DNA of 64,000 bases, from assembly GCF_003065605.1 (NCBI RefSeq), contig NZ_CP026952.1, positions 1,736,001 to 1,800,000 of the forward strand. The letters run 5' to 3'. The notes below the pieces were generated by a model. The model worked only from the letters and a program-made list of their open reading frames with translations. It did no database searches and was not told where the DNA came from. Position 1 is the first letter of the stretch. Every line of letters starts with the position of its first letter. Positions 8,171 through 16,914 of the stretch are shown in pieces. This DNA is from Aeromicrobium chenweiae. Its GTDB lineage: Bacteria; Actinomycetota; Actinomycetes; Propionibacteriales; Nocardioidaceae. The position numbers were made by a program, and so were the translations under genes.

Positions 8171-8929
8171 TCAGGACTGCAGCAGCAGGTCGAGCAGCTC
8201 GGCGACGGCCTGCTCGTTGCCGGCCACGTGCCATCGGTAGCCACGGTGCTCGACCACCTCGGCCCGTCCGCCGGCGGCGCGCACGAGCGCCTGTCCGGGC
8301 AGCCAGTCCCAGTCGGGGCACGAGTGCTGGGCCCAGACGCCCACGCGTCCCCCCGCGACGCCGGCGAGGTCGCACGACCCGGAGCCGAGGACGCGCGGCG
8401 TCGCGGCGCCCTGGACGAGGGCGAGCCACACCTCGCGGACGTCGGGATCGGACAGCGTCGAGGGGTGCACATACGTGGCCAGGCTGCACTCGGCCAGCGG
8501 GCGGTCGGCCAGCCGGGGGACGGGGACCCCGTCGAGGGTCGTGGGGTGGTCACGTCCGCCGAGCCAGGTCTCGCCGGTGACGGGCTGGTGCACGGCACCG
8601 AGGACCGTGCCGTCGGCGTCCTCGAGCGCGAGGGCGCTGCACCAGTAGGCCAGTCCGGAGAAGAAGTTGTAGGTGCCGTCGACCGGGTCGATGACCCAGC
8701 GACGCCCCGACGTCCCGTCGCGCTGTGAGCCCTCCTCACCGAGCAGGCCGTCGGCGGCGCGTTCGCGCAGCAACGTCGTGGTGACGAGCTCTTCCGCGGC
8801 ACGGTCGGCTGCGGTGACGACGTCGCTCACCGACGTCTTCTGCTCGGCGGAGAGGCCCTCGGCGCGCATCGCGGCGGCCAGGCTGCCTGCTTCGGTGACG
8901 AGGGAGACGGCGAGGTCGAGATCGTCCAT
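8171..8929 (-). CDS. Inositol monophosphatase family protein
   Basis: 252-residue Mg-dependent phosphatase of the IMPase/FBPase/PAP superfamily. Metal-binding motifs are all present: GEEG near residue 70, WVIDPVDGTYNF (about residues 80-91) and the third-site CPDWDWLPGQALVRAAGG (about residues 205-222). The substrate may be inositol phosphate, histidinol phosphate (HisN-like) or PAP; sequence alone does not decide. ATG 8929 lies 2 bases from the heme A synthase stop at 8932, so it is probably co-transcribed and translationally coupled with ctaA, although no functional link is evident. Confidence 0.88.
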   Translation of the reverse strand: MDDLDLAVSLVTEAGSLAAAMRAEGLSAEQKTSVSDVVTAADRAAEELVTTTLLRERAADGLLGEEGSQRDGTSGRRWVIDPVDGTYNFFSGLAYWCSALALEDADGTVLGAVHQPVTGETWLGGRDHPTTLDGVPVPRLADRPLAECSLATYVHPSTLSDPDVREVWLALVQGAATPRVLGSGSCDLAGVAGGRVGVWAQHSCPDWDWLPGQALVRAAGGRAEVVEHRGYRWHVAGNEQAVAELLDLLLQS

Positions 8930-8931
8930 GG

Positions 8932-9828
8932 TCACACCCTGACGTCGTGGCTCGGTGCGGATGCCGGACTGGGTGCCCGGTCGGGGGTCAGCAGCAAGCG
9001 GGTGGCTGCCGCCATCAGCACCGCGGCGCCCACCAGGTGGGCCGCGACGAGCGTGATGGGCAGGTCGTTGAAGTACTGCACGAAGCCGATGAGTCCCTGG
9101 GCCAGCTCCACGACCAGGAGCACGACCGCCGCTGCGCGGACACGACCGGACTCCTTCCAGATCACCAGGAGCGTCAGGCCGACGAGGACGTACACGCTCC
9201 ACGCGTGGACGTGGCTCATGAGCCGCGGGTCGAGCATGTTGCGCGGCGACTCGTCGTCGCCCGCGTGCGGACCGCTGCCGGTGACGACCGTGCCGAGGTA
9301 GACGACGACCCACGAGACCAGGTACGTCAGCATGACGAGCGGTCGCCGCGTGCCGACCCGGTCCTCGCCGCGGACCCGGAACACCAGCAGCATCGATGCC
9401 GCGACGAGCAGCATCGAGAGCAGCAGGTGCAGCGAGACGACCCACGGGTTGAGGTCGGTCAGCACCGTGATGCCACCGATCACGCCCTGGAACGGCACAC
9501 CGAGGGCGATGAGCGCAGCGAGCTGTCGGAGCCGCCGGCTCGTGCCGGACCAGCGCCACACCGCGACGAACGTGGCGACCACGATGGCGATCAGCACGTA
9601 CGTCAGCAGGCGGTTGCCGAACTCGATCAGGCCGTGCATGCCCAGCTCGCGGTGCGGGACGAAGGACTCGTCGGTGCACTTGGGCCAGGTGGGGCAGCCG
9701 AGGCCCGAACCGGTCAGCCGGACGAGGCCGCCGGTCAGGATGATGAAGCCGTTGGCCACCACGGCGGCCCACGCCCATCGCTCGACGACGGTGCGGTCGG
9801 GGTCGCGCAGACCCAGGGTCGGTGCCAT
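8932..9828 (-). CDS. ctaA: Heme A synthase (COX15/CtaA)
   Basis: 298-residue membrane protein that oxidises the C8 methyl of heme O to make heme A for aa3-type cytochrome oxidase. Eight hydrophobic segments can be read. The first helix is followed by GGLVRLTGSGLGCPTWPKC, with the cysteine pair of the extracellular loop, and by SFVPHRELGMHGLIEFGNR carrying conserved histidines; a second half-repeat has LHLLLSMLLVAASM and SHVHAWSVYVLVGL. In mycobacteria this gene is also divergent from the SUF operon and adjacent to the same ABC transporter genes. A second oxidase assembly factor (SURF1) lies at 24898-25677. Confidence 0.93.
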   Translation of the reverse strand: MAPTLGLRDPDRTVVERWAWAAVVANGFIILTGGLVRLTGSGLGCPTWPKCTDESFVPHRELGMHGLIEFGNRLLTYVLIAIVVATFVAVWRWSGTSRRLRQLAALIALGVPFQGVIGGITVLTDLNPWVVSLHLLLSMLLVAASMLLVFRVRGEDRVGTRRPLVMLTYLVSWVVVYLGTVVTGSGPHAGDDESPRNMLDPRLMSHVHAWSVYVLVGLTLLVIWKESGRVRAAAVVLLVVELAQGLIGFVQYFNDLPITLVAAHLVGAAVLMAAATRLLLTPDRAPSPASAPSHDVRV

Positions 9829-9832
9829 CAGA

Positions 9833-10618
9833 TCACTCCCACTTGAAGGTCCGCGAGACCAGCAGGCTCGCGCACACGGTCCAGGTCAGCAGCACGACGA
9901 CGGAGAACGCCGTCGGTCCGTGACCGGCGAAGGTGTCCCGCAGTCCCTGGCCCAGCGCACCGGACGGCAGCAGCTGCAGCACGTGCCGGGCGGACTCGGG
10001 GTAACGGCTCAGCGGCACCAGCAGGCCACCGCCGACGAGCAGCAGGACGTACACGAGGTTGGCGAGGGCGAGCGTGGCCTCCGCCCGCAGCGTGCCGGCG
10101 ATGAGCAGGCCCAGGGAGCCGAATGCCGCCGTGCCCAGCACGAGCAGGCCGACCATCTGGATCACCGCGGTCACGCCGCCGTGCGGGTCCCAGCCGAGCA
10201 GGAAGCCGACCGCGGACAGCACCGCGAGCTGGATCACCTCGACGATGACGACGGCGCCGATCTTGCCGAACAGCAGTCCCCAGCGAGGCAGGGGAGAGGC
10301 GCCGAGACGCTTGATGATGCCGTAGCGGCGCTCGAACCCGGTCGCGATCGCGAGGGACGTGAACGACGTCGACAGCACCGCGAGCGCGAGGATGCCCGGC
10401 GTGATGATGTCGATCGTGCGGCCGGGCCCCAGGTCGACGACCCCGCTGGCCTTGGCGCCCAGCACCAGCAGCACCAGCGGGATGACCATCGTCAGCAGAA
10501 CCTGCTCGGCGTTGCGGCCCTGCAGGCGCAGCTCCATCACGGTCTGCGCACGCAGCATCGCCGCCCGCGGGGCGGCGCCCGGGCGGGGGCTGAGGTCGAG
10601 CGTGGACGGGGCGCTCAT
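9833..10618 (-). CDS. ABC-2 type transporter permease
   Basis: 261-residue membrane subunit of a two-component exporter. Six hydrophobic segments are visible, and the cytoplasmic loop FERRYGIIKRLGASPLPRWGLLFGK is the signature linker of ABC-2 permeases. Start ATG 10618 overlaps the stop of the ATPase gene (ATGA), and the protein ends SRTFKWE four bases before ctaA. Position and partner match M. tuberculosis Rv1457c/Rv1458c. The cargo is unknown; proximity to ctaA invites a heme or respiratory-lipid role, which is inference. Confidence 0.9.
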   Translation of the reverse strand: MSAPSTLDLSPRPGAAPRAAMLRAQTVMELRLQGRNAEQVLLTMVIPLVLLVLGAKASGVVDLGPGRTIDIITPGILALAVLSTSFTSLAIATGFERRYGIIKRLGASPLPRWGLLFGKIGAVVIVEVIQLAVLSAVGFLLGWDPHGGVTAVIQMVGLLVLGTAAFGSLGLLIAGTLRAEATLALANLVYVLLLVGGGLLVPLSRYPESARHVLQLLPSGALGQGLRDTFAGHGPTAFSVVVLLTWTVCASLLVSRTFKWE

Positions 10619-11556
10619 CGCAGGGCCTTCCCGGTCAGCTCGAGGAACCGGTCCTCGAGGGTCTGGCGCTCGACGAGCAGCGAGTGCGTCAGGACGCCCT
10701 GCGCCGCGCACCAGGCGGTGAGCGTCGCAAGCAGCGCGGGGTCGACCTCGCCGGCGATCACGTACGAGCCCGGCGCGATCTCGTCGACCTTCGTGTCGTG
10801 GGGGAGGTCGAGCATCAGGTTCTCGAGGTCGAGGCCCGCTCGTGCGGTGAAGCGCACGGTGTTCTTGGCGCCGGAGGCCGCGAGGGCCGACGGCGTGCCC
10901 GACGCGATGACGCGCCCGGCGTCGACGATGTGGATCAGGTCGGACAGGGCCTCGGCCTCGTCCATGAAGTGGGTCGTCAGCACGGTCGTCACGCCGCTGG
11001 AGCGCAGCTCGGCGATGAGCTCCCACGTGGAGCGGCGGGCCGCCGGGTCCAGGCCCGCGGTCGGCTCGTCGAGGAACAGGAGCTCGGGCCGTCCGACGAT
11101 CGCCATGGCCAGGCTCAGACGCTGCTGCTGGCCACCGGAGAGCCGGCGATAGGGCGTCCTGCCGTACGAGCCCATGCCGAGGCGCTCGATCAGGAGGTCG
11201 ACGTCGAGGGGGTGCGCGTGCAGCGACGCGATGTGGCGCAGCATCTCGTCCGACCGCGCTCCGGACCAGGCCCCGCCGGACTGCAGCATCACCCCGACAC
11301 GCGGGCGCAGAAGGTGTCCCTGGGCGACCGGGTCCAGCCCCAGGACGCGGACCGTGCCGCCGTGCGGGGAGCGGAATCCCTCACACGTCTCGATCGTGGT
11401 GGTCTTGCCGGCGCCGTTGGGACCGAGGATCGCGGTGACGGTGCCTGCCTCGACTCGGAGGTTCAGACCGTCGACTGCGGTGACCGCTCCGTAGCGCATG
11501 ACGAGGTCGACGACTTCGACGGCGGGCACCTCTTTAGCCGACTCTGACACCCCCAC
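10615..11556 (-). CDS. ABC transporter ATP-binding protein
   Basis: 313-residue ATPase of the DrrA/CcmA-like exporter class. Walker A GPNGAGKTT (about residues 45-53), signature LSGGQQQRL, Walker B ELLFLDEPTAGLDP and switch His TTHFMDEAEALSD are intact; the C-terminal extension (ALLATLTAWCAAQGV...RQTLEDRFLELTGKALR) is typical of this subclass. Two candidate starts exist: GTG 11556 directly abuts a -10-like TACACT (11562-11557), whereas GTG 11550 lies 6 bases after it and would suit a leaderless mRNA. It partners with the permease at 9833-10618. Confidence 0.92.
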   Translation of the reverse strand: MGVSESAKEVPAVEVVDLVMRYGAVTAVDGLNLRVEAGTVTAILGPNGAGKTTTIETCEGFRSPHGGTVRVLGLDPVAQGHLLRPRVGVMLQSGGAWSGARSDEMLRHIASLHAHPLDVDLLIERLGMGSYGRTPYRRLSGGQQQRLSLAMAIVGRPELLFLDEPTAGLDPAARRSTWELIAELRSSGVTTVLTTHFMDEAEALSDLIHIVDAGRVIASGTPSALAASGAKNTVRFTARAGLDLENLMLDLPHDTKVDEIAPGSYVIAGEVDPALLATLTAWCAAQGVLTHSLLVERQTLEDRFLELTGKALR

Positions 11557-11600
11557 AGTGTAGGTGTCGCGTCCGCGAGTCCGGTCATAGGCTGTGCTGC

Positions 11601-12686
11601 ATGGATCTCCCCGTGATGCCGCCGATCCGACCGATGCTGGCCAAGTCGGTCAAGGGCGTGCCGGCCGCGGACTCGGTCGAGGGCGGCCTGTCGTACGAGC
11701 CGAAGTGGGACGGGTTCCGCTGCATCGTGTTCCGCGACGGGGACGAGGTCGCGCTCGCGAGCCGCTCCACGAAGGAGCTGACCCGCTACTTCCCCGACGT
11801 CGTCGCCGCGATCCTGGCCGAGACCCCCGAGCGCTGCGTGCTCGACGGCGAGATCTTCCTGGCCATCGACGGCCGGCTGGACTTCGACGCGCTGTCGCAG
11901 CGGATCCACCCGGCGGCGTCGCGGGTCACGCTGCTCGCCGAGCAGACGCCCGCGTCGTTCGTCGCGTTCGACCTGCTGGCGCTCGGGGACGAGTCGTTCA
12001 TGGAGGCGCCGTTCTCGGAGCGGCGAGCACGGCTCGAGGAGGGGCTCGCCCCGGCGTCAGCACCGGTCCACGTCACCCGCACCACGACGGACGCCGCGGT
12101 GGCGGAGGAGTGGTTCGGCATCTTCGAGGGTGCGGGGCTCGACGGGGTCGTCGCCAAGCCGCTCGCCAAGGCGTACGCGCCGAACGGTCGCCAGATGCTG
12201 AAGATCAAGCACGCCCGCACCGCCGACGTGGTCGTGGCCGGCTACCGGCTGCACAAGACCTCGACCGAGGAGCGGCCGCTGCTGGGCTCGCTGCTGCTCG
12301 GGCTGTACGCCGACGACGGGCTCCTGCAGCACGTCGGCGTGGCGGCGTCCTTCACCGAGGCACGCCGCGCGGAGCTGATCGAGGAGCTCGCGCCGCTCGT
12401 CGTCGACAGCGCCGACCACCCGTGGGGCGCGTGGCAGGACCCGGACGCGCAGGCGTCGTCACGACTGCCCGGCGGGCAGAGCCGCTGGTCGGGCACGAAG
12501 GACCTCTCCTTCGTCACGCTCAGACCCGATCGTGTCGCCGAGGTCGGCTACGAGCACATGGAGGGCGACCGCTTCCGGCACACGGCACAGTTCAAGCGCT
12601 GGCGCCCGGACCGCGACCCGAAGAGCTGCACGTACGAGCAGCTCGAGGAGGTCGCCAAGTACGACCTCGACGAGATCCTGACCTGA
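11601..12686 (+). CDS. ATP-dependent DNA ligase (LigC-like)
   Basis: 361-residue nick-sealing ligase comprising only the nucleotidyltransferase and OB-fold domains, the size of mycobacterial LigC (about 360). Motif I with the AMP-accepting lysine is YEPKWDGFR (about residues 33-41); motif III DGEIFL, motif IV GVVAKPL and motif V KIKHARTADVVVAGY follow in order. TAGGCT at 11588-11593 is 7 bases from ATG, so the mRNA is probably leaderless. A Prim-PolC-type polymerase is encoded 1 kb downstream on the other strand, the same pair described for base-excision repair in mycobacteria. No Ku gene is visible in the window. Confidence 0.92.
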   Translation: MDLPVMPPIRPMLAKSVKGVPAADSVEGGLSYEPKWDGFRCIVFRDGDEVALASRSTKELTRYFPDVVAAILAETPERCVLDGEIFLAIDGRLDFDALSQRIHPAASRVTLLAEQTPASFVAFDLLALGDESFMEAPFSERRARLEEGLAPASAPVHVTRTTTDAAVAEEWFGIFEGAGLDGVVAKPLAKAYAPNGRQMLKIKHARTADVVVAGYRLHKTSTEERPLLGSLLLGLYADDGLLQHVGVAASFTEARRAELIEELAPLVVDSADHPWGAWQDPDAQASSRLPGGQSRWSGTKDLSFVTLRPDRVAEVGYEHMEGDRFRHTAQFKRWRPDRDPKSCTYEQLEEVAKYDLDEILT

Positions 12687-12704
12687 CCCTGCGCGTGGTC
12701 CCGG

Positions 12705-13514
12705 TCAGGAGTCCAGGTGGCGCAGGCGCTCGACGAACTCCTCGTCCGGGACGACGTCCGACGTCGCCTCCTGCAGCTCGAGGCGCAGCTCGGCGGGCAG
12801 CTGCCCGGACGTCTTGACCTCGGTGTGGAGCCGTTCCATCGTGACGTCGAGGTCGGTCGCTGTCTCCGCGGCCTGCTTCAGGCCGTCGAGGAGTGACTGG
12901 GGGACGTCCTCGCGATACTTGTAATGAATCTTGTGCTCGAGGCTGGCCCAGAAGTCCATCGCGATGGTGCGCATCTGCACCTCGACGAGCACGGGCACCT
13001 CGCCGTCGCTCATGAACACCGGCACCTCGATGAGTGCGTGCAGGCTGCGGTAGCCGTTGGGCTTCGGCGCGGCGATGTAGTCGCGGATCTCGACGACGGT
13101 GACGTCCGACTGGCTCGTGAGCATCTCGAACACGTGGTAGACGTCGGACACGAAGCTGCAGGTCACGCGCACGCCCGCGATGTCGGTGATCTTCTCGGTG
13201 ATCGACTCGAACGTCGGCTCGCAGTCCTTGCGGCCCATCTTCTCCAGGATGCTGTCGGGGTTCTTCAGCCGTGAGGAGATGTTCTCGATCGGGTTGGTCT
13301 CGTGGAGGTGGGCGAACTCGTCGCGCAGGATCGACAGCTTGGTGACGATCTCCTCCATGCCGAACTTGTAGCGCATCATGAAGCGCGTGAAGTCCTGACG
13401 CAGCTGCTCGGAGTCCTCGTGCGTGAAGTCATCGCCGGGACGATCGAGCAGCCTGCCGAGGTCGATCCGCGAGGGCGTGGTGTCCACGAAGGCCACTCTA
13501 GACAAGACACCCAT
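12705..13514 (-). CDS. GTP pyrophosphokinase, small alarmone synthetase (RelA/SpoT domain)
   Basis: 269-residue single-domain (p)ppGpp synthetase of the RelQ/YwaC size class; it transfers pyrophosphate from ATP to GDP/GTP. Visible motifs: TDIAGVRVTCSFVSDVY, the G-loop PNGYRSLHALIEVP, VEVQMRTIAMDFWASLEHKIHYKY (catalytic Glu and base-stacking region). No hydrolase (HD), TGS or ACT domain is present. ATG 13514 is preferred; the frame continues to 13568 but that part falls in the inverted-repeat spacer. It is convergent with ligC (18 bp apart). Confidence 0.9.
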   Translation of the reverse strand: MGVLSRVAFVDTTPSRIDLGRLLDRPGDDFTHEDSEQLRQDFTRFMMRYKFGMEEIVTKLSILRDEFAHLHETNPIENISSRLKNPDSILEKMGRKDCEPTFESITEKITDIAGVRVTCSFVSDVYHVFEMLTSQSDVTVVEIRDYIAAPKPNGYRSLHALIEVPVFMSDGEVPVLVEVQMRTIAMDFWASLEHKIHYKYREDVPQSLLDGLKQAAETATDLDVTMERLHTEVKTSGQLPAELRLELQEATSDVVPDEEFVERLRHLDS

Positions 13515-13559
13515 GAGCCGGCTGTGTGGTCCAGGTCTCACCCGACGGCGTCGGAGACA

Positions 13560-13670
13560 GGACGTCATCCCGTGCGTGGTCTCGCGAGCACGCTCGGGAT
13601 GACGTCCCCGCCGGGCCCCCGGGACGTCATCCCGCGCGGTCCTTGCCGAGCACGCTCGGGATGACGTCCC
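13560..13670. repeat. Two copies of a REP-like inverted repeat
   Basis: Copy 1 has arms GGACGTCATCCCG (13560-13572) and CGGGATGACGTCC (13595-13607); copy 2 has arms GGGACGTCATCCCG (13621-13634) and CGGGATGACGTCCC (13657-13670). Both have 22-base loops that share GAGCACGCT next to the right arm. They lie just after the stop of the Prim-PolC-like gene and upstream of the alarmone synthetase gene, so they could terminate the former, but there is no T-run and the duplication looks more like a dispersed extragenic palindrome. Confidence 0.8.
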
Positions 13671-13676
13671 CGCTCG

Positions 13677-14720
13677 TCAGGCTTTCTTCGCCTTGCTCGG
13701 CTGCACGCGCTTGGGCTCGCCCGGCATCTTCGGGTACTCCGGGGGATAAGGCATCTCGACCGGGTCGGCGGCCCACAGCTCCAGGAGCGGATCCAGCGAG
13801 TGGTGGACGTCGTCGATCCCGGCCCACGCGTCGCCGTCGGCGGCGAGCTTGTCCGGCACGGTGTGCAGCGTGAACGCCCGGGGTCCGTCGAGGGCCGCGA
13901 GCTCGTCCCAGGTGACCGGCATCGAGACGGTCGCACCCGGCGCGGGACGCAGGCTGTACGCCGAGGCGATCGTGCGGTCCCGGCAGTTCTGGTTGAAGTC
14001 GACGAAGATGTTGTCTCCGCGTTCCTCCTTCCACCAGGCCGTCGTCACGCCGTCGGTGCGGCGCTCGAGCTCGCGGGCGAACGCGATCGCCGCGTGGCGG
14101 ACGTCCGTGAACGTCCAGGACGGGGCGATGCGGGCGTAGACGTGGACGCCCCGCTTGCCGCTGGTCTTGGCGAACGCGCGGATGCCCAGCTCGTCGAACA
14201 GGTCACGGGCCACGGCGGCGATCCGCACCGCGTCGGCGAACGTCGCCGAGCCGAACGGGTCGAGGTCGATGCGCAGCTCGTCGGGTCGGTCGTTGTCGGT
14301 GCGTCGGGTGGGCCACGGGTGGAACGTGATGGCCCCCATGTGGGCGGCCCAGGCGGCGGCGGCGACCTCGGTCATGCAGATCTCGTCCGCGGGACGGCCC
14401 GACGGGAACAGCACCTGCGTGCTCTCGACGTACGGAGGAGCCCCGCGCATCATCCGCTTCTGGTAGAACGCGTCCCCGTTGCTGTCCGCGCGGGTGGACA
14501 TGACCATCCCCTCGCGGACGCCCTTCGGCCACCGCTCGAGCGCGACCGGGCGGTCCTGCAGCGCACGCATCAGGCCGTCGGCGACGGCGACGTAGTACTC
14601 GGCGACCATGACCTTGGTGACCTCGGGGGAGAAGTCCGTGGCCTCGTAGATCACCCGGGTCGGGCTCGAGACCCGGACCGATCGCCCACCTGCCTCGATC
14701 TCCACCGCATCGCTCGCCAT
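13677..14720 (-). CDS. LigD polymerase-domain protein (Prim-PolC-like)
   Basis: 347-residue archaeo-eukaryotic-primase-type polymerase corresponding to a free-standing LigD polymerase domain. The catalytic acidic motif is LRIDLDPFG (about residues 149-157), followed by AFAKTSGKRGVHVY and the conserved block NIFVDFNQNCRDRTIASAYS. Length equals that of mycobacterial Prim-PolC. It would fill short gaps with ribonucleotides and hand nicks to LigC. Start MASDAVEIEAGGRSVRVSSP at ATG 14720. It is divergent from the DUF2786 gene. Confidence 0.9.
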   Translation of the reverse strand: MASDAVEIEAGGRSVRVSSPTRVIYEATDFSPEVTKVMVAEYYVAVADGLMRALQDRPVALERWPKGVREGMVMSTRADSNGDAFYQKRMMRGAPPYVESTQVLFPSGRPADEICMTEVAAAAWAAHMGAITFHPWPTRRTDNDRPDELRIDLDPFGSATFADAVRIAAVARDLFDELGIRAFAKTSGKRGVHVYARIAPSWTFTDVRHAAIAFARELERRTDGVTTAWWKEERGDNIFVDFNQNCRDRTIASAYSLRPAPGATVSMPVTWDELAALDGPRAFTLHTVPDKLAADGDAWAGIDDVHHSLDPLLELWAADPVEMPYPPEYPKMPGEPKRVQPSKAKKA

Positions 14721-14780
14721 GTCGCCACTCTAAGGCGGGAGAGCGCCCGCTGTGGATGACGCGGAGGCGATGTCCGAGGC

Positions 14781-16130
14781 ATGCACGACGATGGCTGCAT
14801 GGGAATGAACAGCCGAGCACGACGTGAGGCCAGGCGGCGGGCGCACCCGCGCACCGGCCGGGCAGCACCAGCAGCCCCAGCCGGTCGTACGACCGACGGG
14901 GTTCCCCGAGGGCTCAGTCGGGCGGACGTGTCGGCCCTGATCGACGTCGCCAGCAGGTACGCCGCGGTGTCCCCGCGGGCCGCCGCCCCGAGGATCGCCG
15001 AGCTCATCGAGCTGGGCGCAGTCACGGACGATCCGGCCCTCGACCCGGCGGTCCTCGTGGTCGAGGAGGTGGTGCCCCGGATCGCGACCGCGTGGGAGCA
15101 CGGCTGGCAGCCCCTCGACCTCGTCCACGCCACCCGTCGCCGCTCGTCGGCCCAGACGGCCCGATGGGTCACGCGTGCGGTCCTGGCCGAGGCGCGCCGG
15201 TCGCGGGCGTCCGAACGGGCTCCGCAGTCCTGGACCGAGCAGCTCGACGCCCTGGCGTCCCGCCGTGACGGCACCGAGGACGCCCTGCTCCCACCCCGCG
15301 GGCAGGCGTCGGTTGCGGAGTGGACGACGGCGTTGGTCGCGCTGGACTTCCTTCGTCACCTGCCCGGCTCCCACCTGATCGATGCACCGCCCTCGCAGTG
15401 GGGACGCCAGGCGCGACCGCGCAGCACGGCAGGGCCCCGCCGCGGCGACGTGCACGACAAGACGCTCACCCGCATCCGCGCGCTGCTCGCCAAGGCCGAG
15501 TCCACCGAGTTCGACGCCGAGGCCGAGGCGTTCACCGCCAAGGCCCAGGACCTGATGACCCGGCACGCGATCGACGAGGCGGTCGTGGCCGACGAGTCCG
15601 GCCAGTCGGTCGACGTGCGGGCCGTACGGGTGCTGATCCACCACCCGTACGCGGTGGAGAAGGCCGGGCTCCTCGACGTCATCGCCCGGGCCAACCGCAC
15701 CCGCGCTGTGTGGAACGACTTCGCCTCGTGCATGACCCTGGTGGGTGTGCCCACCGACCTCGACCAGGTCGAGATGCTGTTCACGTCGGCGCTCGTGCAG
15801 GCCACCAGGGCCATGACCCACGCGGGCAACGAGCCGGGCGCCGTCGGCAGCGACCGGTCCTCCGGGTTCCGCAAGGCGTTCCTGACCGCGTACGCGCTGC
15901 GCATCGGCGCCCGGCTGACCGCGTCGGCGCAGGAGGCGGCCGCCACGTACGGCAGCGCGCTCGTCCCGGTCCTGCAGCGGCAGTCCGAGGCGGTCGACGC
16001 GCAGTTCGACCATCTCTTCCCCCACGTGACGACGGGTGGGCGCCGCACCCAGTTCGACGCGCGGGGCTGGGACGCCGGCACGCGTGCCGCCGACGAGGCC
16101 GTCCTTCCAGGCGGAATGGTCGGTTCCTGA
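14781..16130 (+). CDS. DUF2786 domain-containing protein
   Basis: Up to 449 residues. A DUF2786 segment (LTRIRALLAKAESTEFDAEAEAFTAKAQDL, about residues 230-262) sits mid-protein; the N-terminal 60 residues are Arg/Ala-rich and the rest is helical with no membrane segment. Function of DUF2786 is unknown; phage and bacterial members are often adjacent to DNA-metabolism genes. Starts at 14781, 14799 and 14805 are all possible and none has a clear ribosome site. It lies between the LigC/Prim-PolC block and sufR on the same strand as sufR. Confidence 0.82.
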   Translation: MHDDGCMGMNSRARREARRRAHPRTGRAAPAAPAGRTTDGVPRGLSRADVSALIDVASRYAAVSPRAAAPRIAELIELGAVTDDPALDPAVLVVEEVVPRIATAWEHGWQPLDLVHATRRRSSAQTARWVTRAVLAEARRSRASERAPQSWTEQLDALASRRDGTEDALLPPRGQASVAEWTTALVALDFLRHLPGSHLIDAPPSQWGRQARPRSTAGPRRGDVHDKTLTRIRALLAKAESTEFDAEAEAFTAKAQDLMTRHAIDEAVVADESGQSVDVRAVRVLIHHPYAVEKAGLLDVIARANRTRAVWNDFASCMTLVGVPTDLDQVEMLFTSALVQATRAMTHAGNEPGAVGSDRSSGFRKAFLTAYALRIGARLTASAQEAAATYGSALVPVLQRQSEAVDAQFDHLFPHVTTGGRRTQFDARGWDAGTRAADEAVLPGGMVGS

Positions 16131-16198
16131 CCTTGACGTCCCGCACCCGCGCCGTCAGTAAGGCTGTCCTTCGTTGAACGGGCGGAATCAATAACGGC

Positions 16199-16213
16199 AC
16201 ACTGGTGTTGTGA
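16199..16213 (+). promoter_or_regulatory. SufR operator ACACT-N5-TGTGA overlapping the promoter and start of sufR
   Basis: The sequence reads ACACT GGTGT TGTGA. M. tuberculosis SufR is reported to bind an inverted repeat ACACT-N5-TGTGA upstream of its suf operon, and this is an exact match. CACACT (16198-16203) can serve as -10 with GTG 16210 six bases later, so the operator would cover the -10 and the first codon of a leaderless message, giving direct autorepression. Confidence 0.75.
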
Positions 16214-16914
16214 AATACATGCAGCCCGTGGAGAAGGTGTCGGTCGACGACGCTCCCACGCGCACGCGTGTCACGCAGGCCATCCTCGAGAACGGCCCGT
16301 CCACGGCGGCCGACCTGGCGGTGCGCCTGCACCTCACCCCCGCAGCAGTGCGTCGTCACCTCGACCAGCTGGTCGCCGACGGGATCGTGGAGGCGCGTGA
16401 CCAGCGCATCATCGGTCAGCGCGGCCGCGGCCGGCCGGCCAAGGTCTTCGCGATCACGGACGCGGGGCGCTCGACGTTCGCCAACACGTACGACGAGCTG
16501 GCAGTCGAGGCGTTGCGCTTCCTGGCCGCGACCGGGGGAGACGAGGCCGTCATGGCGTTCGCCCGCCACCGGTTGAGCGACCTCGAGGACCGCTACCGTC
16601 CGCTGCTCGAGCTGGCCGACCCGGCCCAGCGTCCCCAGCTGCTCGCTGAGGCCCTGAGCAACGACGGGTTCGCCGCGTCGGTCGGCACCACGCCGGCCGG
16701 CTCCCAGATGTGCCAGCACCACTGCCCGGTCGCCCACGTGGCCGAGGAGTTCCCGCAGATGTGCGAGGCCGAGACCGAGATGTTCGCGCGTCTCCTCGGC
16801 ACCCACGTCCAGCGGCTCGCCACGATCGCCCACGGCGACGGCGTGTGCACGACCCACCTGCCACACCCCACAGACATCCCCAGCTCCACCCCAGCAGAGA
16901 GGTTGCCCTCATGA
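16210..16914 (+). CDS. sufR: SufR, iron-sulfur-sensing transcriptional repressor of the SUF operon
   Basis: 234-residue winged-helix repressor. The N-terminal DNA-binding helix-turn-helix is [21 protein letters not shown] with the wing [17 protein letters not shown] (about residues 35-80). The C-terminal half has the Fe-S ligand cysteines in CQHHC, then PQMC and GDGVC. In the apo state it is expected to release DNA and induce suf expression. Start GTG 16210 lies within its operator; ATG 16219 is an alternative. The last bases overlap sufB (ATGA), so it leads the operon and is co-translated. Confidence 0.93.
   Translation: MKYMQPVEKVSVDDAPTRTRVTQAILENGPSTAADLAVRLHLTPAAVRRHLDQLVADGIVEARDQRIIGQRGRGRPAKVFAITDAGRSTFANTYDELAVEALRFLAATGGDEAVMAFARHRLSDLEDRYRPLLELADPAQRPQLLAEALSNDGFAASVGTTPAGSQMCQHHCPVAHVAEEFPQMCEAETEMFARLLGTHVQRLATIAHGDGVCTTHLPHPTDIPSSTPAERLPS

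Noticed and set aside
9332..11152. Long plus-strand open frame of 606 codons
   Set aside because: Antisense to ctaA and the ABC genes; Gln/His/Arg-rich translation typical of a GC-rich shadow frame.
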